From contig CAYZVJ010000007.1 of the NCBI GenBank assembly GCA_964481765.1, positions 1-47,718 of the forward strand: a stretch of DNA of 47,718 nucleotides. The letters run 5' to 3'. A program made the position numbers and the translations under genes. The notes under the pieces were generated by a model. It was not told the DNA's origin. It searched no databases and saw nothing but the letters and a program-made list of their open reading frames with translations. Positions 35,096 through 43,776 of the stretch are shown one piece after another. Position 1 is the first letter of the stretch. The number at the start of each line of letters is the position of its first letter. This DNA is from G020353115 sp964481765 (GTDB lineage: Bacteria > Bacteroidota > Bacteroidia > Bacteroidales > VadinHA17).

Positions 35096-38000
35096 TTAAA
35101 ATGAGACACTTAAACCAAACATCACTGTTCTGGCCTGCGGGTATAAGCCAAGGTCTATACCGGAAGCCCAGCTCGCATCATGTCCGAACCTTACTTCCGG
35201 ATCCATGCCTTCATACTTTGTGAATGTGTACAGGTTCTTGAATGCCACATATATCTTGGCACTTTCAATAGCTTTAAAGTTTACGAGCAAGTCATCCAAC
35301 TTATAACCTATCGTTAAATTACTTATTCTCGTATAATCTCCATCATAGATATAGATATCAGATATATAATTCGTGTTCCTGTGAGAAGATGAACTCAGGC
35401 GGGGAATTCGGTTTGATGTACCTTCACCATGCCAGCGATTGAAAATGTCCGTTGTATAGTTCTGGTCAAAAATGTCGGCAAAAGAGCGATAGGATCTTGC
35501 AATCTGCATCCCATATCTACCTGTCAGCGTTGCATCTACATAAATTCCTTTATATTCAGCATGTAACTGAATACCCAGTTCAAAGTCAGGATTCGGATCA
35601 CCAATCATCACTTTGTCCAGTTCGTCAATCACACCATCAAGGTTCTGATCAACAAACTTAATGTCACCCGGTCTCGAATCACTGAAATAAGGTGCTCCTT
35701 CAGGAGTGAGATAAGCATCCACATCATCCTGGTTTTGCAGGATTCCATCTGTCTCAAAGCCATAAAAGTATCCGATAGGCTTGCCTACTTCGCATCTTGA
35801 AATTTCTGCTGTTCCCTGTGACAGTACATGGGAAGGCCCATGGATTATTCCATCTGCATTGGCAATCCTGGTAATTTCATTATGGTTATGTGCACCTGTT
35901 ACAACTACTCCATACTTAAAATCGCCAAAATTATCGTTCCATCCAAGAGTAAGTTCAATACCCCGGTTCAAAATATCTCCACCATTAATCCACGGAGCGT
36001 CAGCACCTGATGTTCCCAGGATCGGAGATACAACGAGCCAGTCTAATGTCTTTTTATTGTACCAGTCAAAAGTGAATTGCATTCTCGATCCTAACAGCCT
36101 GGTATCAATACCAATATTCAACTGTTCTGATGTCTCCCATGTTACATCAGGATTTGTCACCCTGGCAGGCATAGCTGTTGGCACTGAAACCGTTTTTGAT
36201 TCACCAAAATAATAACCATGGCTCATGTAACGAATTGTTGAGCTGTAAATGAAATTACTGATTGACTGGTTTCCATTGCGTCCCCAGCTGACTCTAAACT
36301 TACCAAAACTCAGGATATTCGAGAATGATGACATGAAAGGCTCGTCGGAGAATATCCACCCTGCAGCTACTGAAGGGAATATACCCCACCGGTTATCCTC
36401 AGCAAAATTTGAAGATCCGTCTGCACGCATTATCGCAGTGAGAAGGTACTTTTCCTTGAAGTTATACTCTATTCTGCCGATATAGGACATCAAACCACCA
36501 CCTCCTGCAGCCCAGTCAGCTCCCCAGGTACTGATAGAATTGATATCCGATTTGTCAACATTGTTAAGATAGGCGTAATAAGGATCCTGGAACCTTGTAT
36601 CAGCCATCCAGCCACCTGTTTCCAGGTTAATCTGGTTTTTGTAAAGCTCATTACCTACAAGAGCGGTAACCTTATGGTTTCCAAAAGCGCGGCTATACGT
36701 TATTGTATTTGATAAGGTCCAGTTATTACCAAAGTACATATTCTGATTGGCAGCATCTACCGGATTGGCATAAATTGAACCTAGCGCATAAGTAGGACTC
36801 CATGATCTGCCATTACCGAACCAGGCATCAATACCGTAGGATGATCTGAAAACCAGGTCTTCGATCGGCTGAATCTCGAGAAAAACATTTCCTGCAATAT
36901 TATTCCCCTTGTACCAGCCATAGTTGTGCCTGTAAAAACAGGTGGCAACCGGATTGGGCTGTTGATTTGACACTCCTTCGAGAACCGGAGCAAATCCATG
37001 TTGGTCAGGTGATTTGTCCCAGTATGCAGGCATTAAAGGATTTACTACAAGAGCATCGTGAAGATCGTTCCAGTAAATATTTCCTGTTCCGACTGATCTG
37101 TTCACATTGTTATTGTAGGTGATATTTTCTCCTACTGTAATGATATCATGCCGACTGTTTTTCTTCAGTATAAATTCCGTATTCAACCTTGCGGTATACC
37201 TTTTTTGACCTGCATCAATGAGGTCTCCACCTATCATACCAGCCTGGTCGAGGTAGGAAAAACCAAACGCGTAAATGATGTCTTGAGTACCACCGCTGAT
37301 TGACAGGGAGTGATTCATCACTGGTGCATTTTCCTGAACCAGTTCATTAATCCAGTTGGTTCCTTTCCATCCGTCCTGCAGGTCAGCCCAAATTTCCTCA
37401 CCGAACTGTGTACCCAGGTCGTCCGGATAATTGTTATTCAGCCAGCTGTTGTTCTTGAGCATTGTTTCCCAGTCGTGTGGTTCCAATCCATCATTCACCC
37501 TGCCTTCATCCATAATATACATATATTCCTGTGCAGTCAGAGGGGTAAGGTTCCTGTAAATATTCTGTATACCATAATAGGTATCATACCGGATGATGGG
37601 TTTAGCCCCTCTTTTCCCTTTTGTTGTGGTCACCAGTATAACACCATTCGCTGCCCGTGAACCATAAATCGCAGCCGAGGCAGCATCTTTCAGGATGTCA
37701 ATGGACTCAATATCAGATGGGTTCAGGTAGTCAATATTGCCCACTGTTACTCCATCTACAATATAAAGAGGATTGGCGTTACCAATTGTACCCATACCGC
37801 GAATAAGCACCTGAGTACCTGCACCGGGCTGCCCGTTATTTCTGGTTACGGTTACCCCGGGGGTGATTCCCTGTAATGCTTCCATAGCTGTTGTTGTATT
37901 CAATTCAGCTATATCCGCACCTTTTACATTCTGATTCGCCCCAGTAGTCAGAGCTTTCTTCTGAATACCATATCCCGTTACTACCACTTCTTCAAGATCT

Positions 38001-38296
38001 GTTAGCTCCGGGCTGAGGACAACATCAATGCTTGAAGATGTAACGTTTCTTTCCTCGGTTTTCATTCCAAGGAAAGAGAACATGAGTACACTGTTCATCG
38101 TGGTCTCAAGGGAGTACTTTCCATCAACGTTGGTGCTTGTACCAACGGTTGTTCCTTTTATGACCACAGCTACACCGGGTAACGGTTCACCGCTTGATGC
38201 ATCGGTAACCGTACCCGATACTACAACAACTTGCTGGGCGCAGAGACCCAGGCTGAAGTAGAGAAATAAGAGAATAATCCCAAATAGTTGTTTCAT
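35096..38296 (-). CDS. susC: SusC/RagA-family TonB-linked outer-membrane transporter
   Basis: A 1066-residue SusC homologue. It has a signal peptide (about residues 1-20), a carboxypeptidase regulatory-like domain (SGTVTDASSGEPLPGVAVVIKGT at about 28-50), and a plug domain with the canonical ALQGITPGVTVTRNN, the VLIRGMGTIGNANPLYIVDGV segment and IESIDILKDAASAAIYGSRAANGVILVTT. A 22-strand-type barrel follows, ending in an aromatic terminal residue (VMFGLSVSF). With SusD it makes the energy-dependent import channel for oligosaccharides. A consensus promoter lies just upstream. No FecR or sigma factor is next to it, and the N-terminal extension that such systems need is absent. Confidence 0.97.
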   Translation of the reverse strand: MKQLFGIILLFLYFSLGLCAQQVVVVSGTVTDASSGEPLPGVAVVIKGTTVGTSTNVDGKYSLETTMNSVLMFSFLGMKTEERNVTSSSIDVVLSPELTDLEEVVVTGYGIQKKALTTGANQNVKGADIAELNTTTAMEALQGITPGVTVTRNNGQPGAGTQVLIRGMGTIGNANPLYIVDGVTVGNIDYLNPSDIESIDILKDAASAAIYGSRAANGVILVTTTKGKRGAKPIIRYDTYYGIQNIYRNLTPLTAQEYMYIMDEGRVNDGLEPHDWETMLKNNSWLNNNYPDDLGTQFGEEIWADLQDGWKGTNWINELVQENAPVMNHSLSISGGTQDIIYAFGFSYLDQAGMIGGDLIDAGQKRYTARLNTEFILKKNSRHDIITVGENITYNNNVNRSVGTGNIYWNDLHDALVVNPLMPAYWDKSPDQHGFAPVLEGVSNQQPNPVATCFYRHNYGWYKGNNIAGNVFLEIQPIEDLVFRSSYGIDAWFGNGRSWSPTYALGSIYANPVDAANQNMYFGNNWTLSNTITYSRAFGNHKVTALVGNELYKNQINLETGGWMADTRFQDPYYAYLNNVDKSDINSISTWGADWAAGGGGLMSYIGRIEYNFKEKYLLTAIMRADGSSNFAEDNRWGIFPSVAAGWIFSDEPFMSSFSNILSFGKFRVSWGRNGNQSISNFIYSSTIRYMSHGYYFGESKTVSVPTAMPARVTNPDVTWETSEQLNIGIDTRLLGSRMQFTFDWYNKKTLDWLVVSPILGTSGADAPWINGGDILNRGIELTLGWNDNFGDFKYGVVVTGAHNHNEITRIANADGIIHGPSHVLSQGTAEISRCEVGKPIGYFYGFETDGILQNQDDVDAYLTPEGAPYFSDSRPGDIKFVDQNLDGVIDELDKVMIGDPNPDFELGIQLHAEYKGIYVDATLTGRYGMQIARSYRSFADIFDQNYTTDIFNRWHGEGTSNRIPRLSSSSHRNTNYISDIYIYDGDYTRISNLTIGYKLDDLLVNFKAIESAKIYVAFKNLYTFTKYEGMDPEVRFGHDASWASGIDLGLYPQARTVMFGLSVSF

Positions 38297-38328
38297 AGTC
38301 TTTAGGTTTTTTAGAGTAATTTATAAAT

Positions 38329-38359
38329 CAAATATACAATATGTAAACAGGATTGCAAA
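38329..38359 (-). promoter_or_regulatory. Bacteroidota consensus promoter of the glucan locus
   Basis: On the minus strand TTTG (plus 38356-38359) and TATATTTG (plus 38329-38336) are separated by exactly 19 bases. This is the Bacteroidota -33/-7 arrangement. Transcription would start near 38325, giving a leader of about 28 bases before the susC ATG at 38296. The short leader leaves little room for a riboswitch. Confidence 0.75.
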
Positions 38360-38522
38360 AAAAATATGAACCTAACAGGCTTATTTCAAAACCTGGGTGC
38401 ACCTTACAAAAAGCGAACATGCAAATTATTTTCCTGATATAACTGTATGTTACATTCAGACATAGCAGGGATTATCAATCTGGCAGATGGGCCATTATCC
38501 TGCGGATTTTTCAAAAGAAGTT

Positions 38523-40226
38523 TTAACGTTCAAATACAACCTTTCCCCCGACAATAGTATAATCAACCCTGGTTTTCATGATCTCCTCTTCGGGTATGGT
38601 CATCAGGTCCTGGTTCACGATTACCACATCACCAAGGTATCCTTTTTTAATCATCCCCTTTCTGTCCTCCATGAATTGAGCATAAGCAGAGCCGAGTGTA
38701 TAGAGTTCAATGGCTTCCTCCATGGTCAGTTTCTGTTCCGGGAACCAGCCATCTCCCTCCTCTCCCATCCGATCTTTGCGGGTAACTGCTGCATACAAAC
38801 CTTCCATCGGGTTAAGGGGTTCCACCGAATAGTCCGTACCGAAAGCAATCTTTGCGCCGGCATCCAGCAAACTCCGCCATGCATAGGCATATTTGCTTCT
38901 CTCCTTTCCTATCCTTTTTTCACAAAACCGTTTATCGGTTATGCAGTGTGTAGGCTGCATGGAAGCGACAACGCCCAGCTCCGCAAATCTGGGAATATCC
39001 TTTTCAATGAGGATCTGGGCATGTTCACTGCGGTGCCTGCTATCCCTGCTTCCATTTACTTCAGCCGCTTTTTCATAAGCATTCAGGATCCAGGTATTGG
39101 CTTTGGGGCCAATGGCATGTATTCCGATCTGGAATCCCATCCGGTCACACGCGATCACTTTTTGTTCCAGTTCTTCATACGACATCTGGGGTAAACCCGT
39201 TTTATCCGGCTCATCGAGAAACGGTTCATAAACCATCATCGTTGCTGACCCCAATGTTCCATCCATGAAACCTTTCAGGTATCCGAACCGGATCCAGTTT
39301 CCTTCCTGCGGATAATTTATTCTCAATTCATCGTATTTTGCCAGTTCCTCTTCATCGGCAGTAAGCCGGCCTGCAACATCCATCCGGCATGTCAGTTCTC
39401 CTTTGTCCTTCAGTTCACTGTACAATTCAGCATCACCTCCTCCCGGATGTTGAATAGAGGTAACACCCAGTTCAGCAGCCATCTTGAATGCGGCCTGCCA
39501 ACCTGCCCTTGCACGCTGCTCCTTCTCCTCTTCTGTTCTCTGTACGGGTATTGCCCCTGTTTTAATCAACTGCTGTGCTGATTCCTTCAGTATCCCGGTC
39601 GGTTCTCCGGTTGCCTGATCTCTCTGAATCTCCCCACCATACGGATCGGGTGTATCTTTTGTTATTCCCGAGTTCCTGAGAACATAACTATTGACCAGTA
39701 CTGAATGGCCATCTGCCCTGCTCAGAACAACAGGATTATCAGGAGAAACAGGGTCTATTAACTCCTTTGTTGGCCATTGTTTGTCCATAAACATCTCATG
39801 CTCCCAGTGTCCTCCGCGAATCAATTCACCGGGCCGGGATTGTTCCACCTTTTCCCTAACCTTTTCTGTGATTATTGTTGGGTCGGTGATATACCGCAGT
39901 TCGACATAATCAAGATTTACAGGTGCGAAATGGGCATGGGCATCATTAAAACCGGGAACAACCAACCTTCCACCAGCATCGATCACCTTTGTTTTACCCT
40001 TTTCAATGTATTTTTCTATTGCTTTATTGGTGGTAACATCAACAATAGATTCACCAATAAAGGCAACGGCTTCTGCCCTGGGATTTTCTTTGTCAATTGT
40101 GACAATCCTGGCATTTTTAATGACCAGGTCAGCCGTATCCCCTTCATCGGGTGTTCCGCATCCAGAAATTATTAAAACCATAATTGCTAACATATTAAGT
40201 AAAAATACAGACCGGTACTTTTTCAT
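38523..40226 (-). CDS. YtcJ-like metal-dependent amidohydrolase lipoprotein
   Basis: A 567-residue protein from the ATG at 40226; the longer frame to 40310 adds a non-signal-like leader. The signal peptide ends in a lipobox, LIISGC. The body is the amidohydrolase superfamily, YtcJ-type: GFNDAHAHF is the first metal motif, HPGGGDAEL and GIHAIGPKAN lie in the barrel, HRSEHAQIL holds the third-site His, and FGTDYSVEPLNPM the final Asp. These enzymes hydrolyse N-formyl or amide bonds, with few proven substrates. The lipid anchor means an envelope enzyme. It is separated from the susC promoter by 226 bases. Confidence 0.9.
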   Translation of the reverse strand: MKKYRSVFLLNMLAIMVLIISGCGTPDEGDTADLVIKNARIVTIDKENPRAEAVAFIGESIVDVTTNKAIEKYIEKGKTKVIDAGGRLVVPGFNDAHAHFAPVNLDYVELRYITDPTIITEKVREKVEQSRPGELIRGGHWEHEMFMDKQWPTKELIDPVSPDNPVVLSRADGHSVLVNSYVLRNSGITKDTPDPYGGEIQRDQATGEPTGILKESAQQLIKTGAIPVQRTEEEKEQRARAGWQAAFKMAAELGVTSIQHPGGGDAELYSELKDKGELTCRMDVAGRLTADEEELAKYDELRINYPQEGNWIRFGYLKGFMDGTLGSATMMVYEPFLDEPDKTGLPQMSYEELEQKVIACDRMGFQIGIHAIGPKANTWILNAYEKAAEVNGSRDSRHRSEHAQILIEKDIPRFAELGVVASMQPTHCITDKRFCEKRIGKERSKYAYAWRSLLDAGAKIAFGTDYSVEPLNPMEGLYAAVTRKDRMGEEGDGWFPEQKLTMEEAIELYTLGSAYAQFMEDRKGMIKKGYLGDVVIVNQDLMTIPEEEIMKTRVDYTIVGGKVVFER

Positions 40227-40334
40227 GGTATGAGTATTTGATTTATGATCATTGTATCCAAATGATGGTATAATGGATCTGCAGGAAATAAAAAACAGAT
40301 CTGCCAGCATGTAAATATAACCACTATAATGGTA

Positions 40335-40518
40335 TTTTCCTCCGGAAAAGTGTATAGAATATTGTCAAAAGGGGCTTTTGAGAATTACCATTGTATGACC
40401 AGGCCGGTTAGTCGACTCAGAGAGTCGACCTACATAGTTACTTGTTTAACAAAGACTGATCGGAATAACCGATAGATCCAGTTATACTATATAATGTAGG
40501 GCGACTTTCCAAGTCGCC
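40335..40518. repeat. Cluster of five small hairpins including an inverted pair with compensatory changes
   Basis: Stems with short loops line up here: TTTTCC-TCC-GGAAAA (40335-40349), TCAAAAG-GGG-CTTTTGA (40365-40381), GTCGACTC-AGA-GAGTCGAC (40411-40429), ATCGG-AATAA-CCGAT (about 40459-40473) and GGCGACTT-TCC-AAGTCGCC (40500-40518). The third carries the tail CTACAT at its right and the fifth carries the mirror tail ATGTAG at its left (40494-40499). Reverse-complementing the fifth aligns it with the third over 25 bases, with paired changes in the stem (T-A to G-C and C-G to T-A). This resembles BIME/REP-type elements. It lies between the amidohydrolase start and the DUF4340 stop. Confidence 0.75.
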
Positions 40519-40551
40519 TTAAAGACATTCGGTAAATGTATATCACCTGAA

Positions 40552-41517
40552 TCAATTACCTGCTAAAAAGTGTGAAACCGGCTTATAGATTTTTGAAAAC
40601 AGTCCTTCGATATCGGTTCTGAAATAGGATTTGGGATTCAGGCTTGAATTGATCACGTATCGGTCATCCGGAAGCATGAAAGCCTGTATGGCTACCGGTG
40701 AGAAATTATTGCCTTCAATGGTCAGTTGAAAATCGGGATTCAGCAGTGGTTTGAAATCGTCGGCAAATTCTGAATGGTTCATGTAGGAGAGTGAGGAAAG
40801 GAACTGATCCATGGCTAACGAATCTACAGCATAATCGTTAATCATCCACAGGGTGTCTTTTTTAATGGCAACAAAACCGGAATCAGCCGGATAAGAAAAA
40901 ATCAGTTTGGTGATATCCTCTTTTCGGGTGTTTATCACCCGCTGGTCACGCCAGGTATTAAATTCCCGGTTTATGCTCATTGAAAGGAACCCATCCACCG
41001 CATACACCTCTTCTTCATCCCATAATCTCACGTAGGTGGTTCCTATTATGTTACCCTGTCCCCCATATGGATTATTACTTTGCTGATACGTAAATTTACC
41101 GATCATTAAATCAACTATTTCTTTGCCCCCTTTTTCGATCACCTTAATTCGCGTAGCCAATGAATCGGTCAGCTGGAACTCTTCCCATTTATCCTTACTT
41201 TTTGCTGCCAGTCTTTTCGGTTTAACCTCCATCAGTTGAGCCAGCAGGCTTTTTACGGAGTTTTCTCCCGCATCGGATGTTATTTCACCTTTTGTCACTG
41301 TCCAGTTAACACCATCACGCGAAAAACGGATATCTTCAAAATTTTCAGCTTTCGGATAGATCAAAATGGTCGAAACGTCAGCTGTATCAAGGGTAAACAG
41401 TTCGGTCTTAAAACTATTTTCGGTTTTTCCGGTTTTCAAAAACCTGGCAACCAGAAAAACAGCTACAAGCAAAATCAGAACGCTGAACAGAATTCTATTA
41501 TCGAATTTCTTAGACAT
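40552..41517 (-). CDS. DUF4340 protein of the Gld-like ABC operon
   Basis: A 321-residue protein with an N-terminal membrane anchor (RILFSVLILLVAVFLVARFL) and then a DUF4340 domain. The signature stretches are the repeated paired-strand unit (STILIYPKAENFEDIRFSRDG then WTVTKGEI) near residues 50-75 and its later copy (ITKLIFSYPADSGFVAIKKDT). The family is regularly found after GldG-like proteins in ABC-2 operons; its role is unknown, probably periplasmic. Its ATG overlaps the GldG stop by 8 bases, so translation is likely coupled. Confidence 0.9.
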   Translation of the reverse strand: MSKKFDNRILFSVLILLVAVFLVARFLKTGKTENSFKTELFTLDTADVSTILIYPKAENFEDIRFSRDGVNWTVTKGEITSDAGENSVKSLLAQLMEVKPKRLAAKSKDKWEEFQLTDSLATRIKVIEKGGKEIVDLMIGKFTYQQSNNPYGGQGNIIGTTYVRLWDEEEVYAVDGFLSMSINREFNTWRDQRVINTRKEDITKLIFSYPADSGFVAIKKDTLWMINDYAVDSLAMDQFLSSLSYMNHSEFADDFKPLLNPDFQLTIEGNNFSPVAIQAFMLPDDRYVINSSLNPKSYFRTDIEGLFSKIYKPVSHFLAGN

Positions 41518-43027
41518 AACTTTCCTCCAGGCGTTTAATTCTTATGGTACGGTTGCGTTGCATCCTGAATATTCCATACAGGATAACCAGAACAAGGGGC
41601 AACAGGAAATTCAGGAGCTTCAGGAAGGTTTTGGTATCATCTTCGAGTTGATCGATAGGACGGTAAACAATTCCCCTGGTACGAAGTTCTATTAAACCGG
41701 TATCATCCGATAACCAGTCGATACTGTTTACCATCAGGCTCACATTGTCCGGTTGAAGCTGCTGGCTCTGTCCCCTGGGCCCATTCACAGCAAAATCACC
41801 ATCAGAGATAACAACCATTTTTGTGGGTTCACCACCACCAAGGTCTCCCTCAAGTGTAGCGGCGATGACCTGGTGGCTTAATGGGAAATCATTTTCTGTC
41901 CACTCTTTCTGGATGTCAAAATATAACGGAGTACGAAAGCTGCCCGATTTTTCAGAGGTCATAGCCAGTGGCGTGAATAATTTTGTAGAATCACCAATGT
42001 AGCGAATTGAACTGGCAAATTGGAGGATTACCGCCTCCAATCCTTCTGTTATCGGATGTTCTCTAAAATTATTTATTACCGGCAGGTATGGAAACTGAAT
42101 GTTCCGGCTGATGGTAAAATATCCCTGTTGCTGCTGAACGGTTACTGACCCGCACTTGACATCTGTTATAAAATTATCCTCTACCTCAATACCTTTGTTC
42201 CTTAACCAGGTTTCGAGACCGGTGGTAACAGCAGTACCATAGGCAGTTGAAAAATCGCCTTTCACCCGGTTCAAGGCAACAAACAGTCTGCCTCCTTTAG
42301 CCAGGAATTCGTCAATCTTCTGAAAATGTGATAGTGGGATGGAATCGGTTGGTCTGACCAGTGCTACCGTTTTGTATTGGTCCGGGATAGAGGTGGTATC
42401 TGTGAGTGTCAGGGATTCAAACGAATACAATACATCCAGGTTGGCATAAACCTGTTGCATCTCATAGATTCCCGGCTCACCATGCCCCTGAATCAGGGCA
42501 ATTGCCGGTTTTTCGTTTACCGATATTTTTTTAATGGCAGTTGAGAGAGCATATTCCATAGCTGCCCCGGGCTGAAGGAACGGGATGCTCTCCTTCTGTT
42601 CTCCCAGTTGGATCAGGGCACCCAGAAATGCTTTCTGTTGCTTCATCTGATCTTTTTCACGAATGTTGATCATGACAGGCTGGATTCCGTTTTGCACGGC
42701 TTCCATCTCCGTTTCTTCATCCTCATTTGGATTCAGAAATTCATACACCACCATTCCATCGGAGAGGTTCTCATATTCAATCAACATCTCCTGGAAATCC
42801 CGTTTTACTTTTGAAACATCCGGTGGCAGATCTTCTGAGAAAAATGCCTTGACGGTGACCGGTTCCTGAAGTTCTTTCAGTATGTTTTTCGTTGCTTTAC
42901 TCAGGGTGTATTGATGGTCTTCGGTAAAATCAAGTCTGAGGAAAAGCTGATTGGAAAACAGGTTTATTACAATTACGATTCCAACAATTAAGAATATGGT
43001 CAGATATACATTACTGGTTTTCATCAT
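41510..43027 (-). CDS. GldG-like ABC-associated membrane protein
   Basis: A 505-residue protein from the ATG at 43027. A TTG at 43042 would overlap the preceding permease stop as TTGA but adds only five residues. It has one N-terminal TM helix (VYLTIFLIVGIVIVINLF), an ABC-type uncharacterised domain (GldG/DUF4350-like) with LSKATKNILKELQEPVTVKAFFSEDLPP, LIQGHGEPG near residue 180, and GGRLFVALN near 250. It ends in a C-terminal TM helix (LLNFLLPLVLVILYGIFRMQ) and a basic tail. In flavobacteria GldG partners GldF and GldA in gliding, but relatives are widespread in non-gliding species. There are no other gliding genes here. Confidence 0.88.
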   Translation of the reverse strand: MMKTSNVYLTIFLIVGIVIVINLFSNQLFLRLDFTEDHQYTLSKATKNILKELQEPVTVKAFFSEDLPPDVSKVKRDFQEMLIEYENLSDGMVVYEFLNPNEDEETEMEAVQNGIQPVMINIREKDQMKQQKAFLGALIQLGEQKESIPFLQPGAAMEYALSTAIKKISVNEKPAIALIQGHGEPGIYEMQQVYANLDVLYSFESLTLTDTTSIPDQYKTVALVRPTDSIPLSHFQKIDEFLAKGGRLFVALNRVKGDFSTAYGTAVTTGLETWLRNKGIEVEDNFITDVKCGSVTVQQQQGYFTISRNIQFPYLPVINNFREHPITEGLEAVILQFASSIRYIGDSTKLFTPLAMTSEKSGSFRTPLYFDIQKEWTENDFPLSHQVIAATLEGDLGGGEPTKMVVISDGDFAVNGPRGQSQQLQPDNVSLMVNSIDWLSDDTGLIELRTRGIVYRPIDQLEDDTKTFLKLLNFLLPLVLVILYGIFRMQRNRTIRIKRLEESYV

Positions 43028-43038
43028 CGTTGATTTAT

Positions 43039-43764
43039 TCAATTAGCAATATTACGGCGCGACAGGGAGATTTCTGCAAAAAACAATCCCATGAAGATCA
43101 AGGAGAGGAAATAGATGATATCTTTTGTATCTATCACACCACGCGAGATGCTTTCAAAGTGAGCAGACAGGCTCAGATAATGAAAGACCTCCCCGAAAAA
43201 CCCGTGGAATGTCGAGGCCAAAACATCAAAAATGATGTGAAAGAAGATCCCGATGAACAGTGCAATAAGAAAAGCAACAATCTGGTTGGTTGTGATACTG
43301 CTTGCAAACAGGCCAATACTGAGGTATACGGCACTCATCAGGAACAGTCCCAGGTAACCGCAGATCACTCCACCATTGTCCAGGTTCCCAATATTAGCAA
43401 CCGTTATAACATAAGGCAATGTAAAAGCAAGAGCGATGGCAATCAGGATCAGGGTTGAGAGAAATTTCCCCATAACTACCTGCCTGTCACTCACCGCCTT
43501 TGTTAGCAGCAGTTCAAGAGTTCCCGATCGCTTTTCCTCTGCCAGTAAGCGCATGGTTAATGCAGGTGCAAAAAAGAAAAGTGTCCAGTAGGCAATCCCA
43601 AAAAATGAACGGAGGCTTGCCTGACCAACTAAAAATATATCGGATCCGACCAGCCAGGTAAATAGCCCGCTGAATCCGAGAAACAATAGCAACATGACAT
43701 AAGCGATCAGGGAATCAAAAAAAGATCCCAGTTCACGTCGTGTAATAATCCATACCGATTTCAT
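43039..43764 (-). CDS. ABC-2 permease (GldF-like)
   Basis: A 241-residue six-helix permease of the ABC-2 type. It starts with SVWIITRRELGSFFDSLIAY, the usual inner-membrane entry segment. The first extracytoplasmic loop includes GSDIFLVGQASLRSFFG, and the coupling stretch MRLLAEEKRSGTLELLLTKAVSDRQVVMGKF (residues about 67-97) is the family hallmark. It would form the channel for the ATPase encoded just upstream (12 bases away) and is followed by the GldG-like gene. Substrate unknown. Confidence 0.92.
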   Translation of the reverse strand: MKSVWIITRRELGSFFDSLIAYVMLLLFLGFSGLFTWLVGSDIFLVGQASLRSFFGIAYWTLFFFAPALTMRLLAEEKRSGTLELLLTKAVSDRQVVMGKFLSTLILIAIALAFTLPYVITVANIGNLDNGGVICGYLGLFLMSAVYLSIGLFASSITTNQIVAFLIALFIGIFFHIIFDVLASTFHGFFGEVFHYLSLSAHFESISRGVIDTKDIIYFLSLIFMGLFFAEISLSRRNIAN

Positions 43765-43776
43765 ATATCAAGTCGT

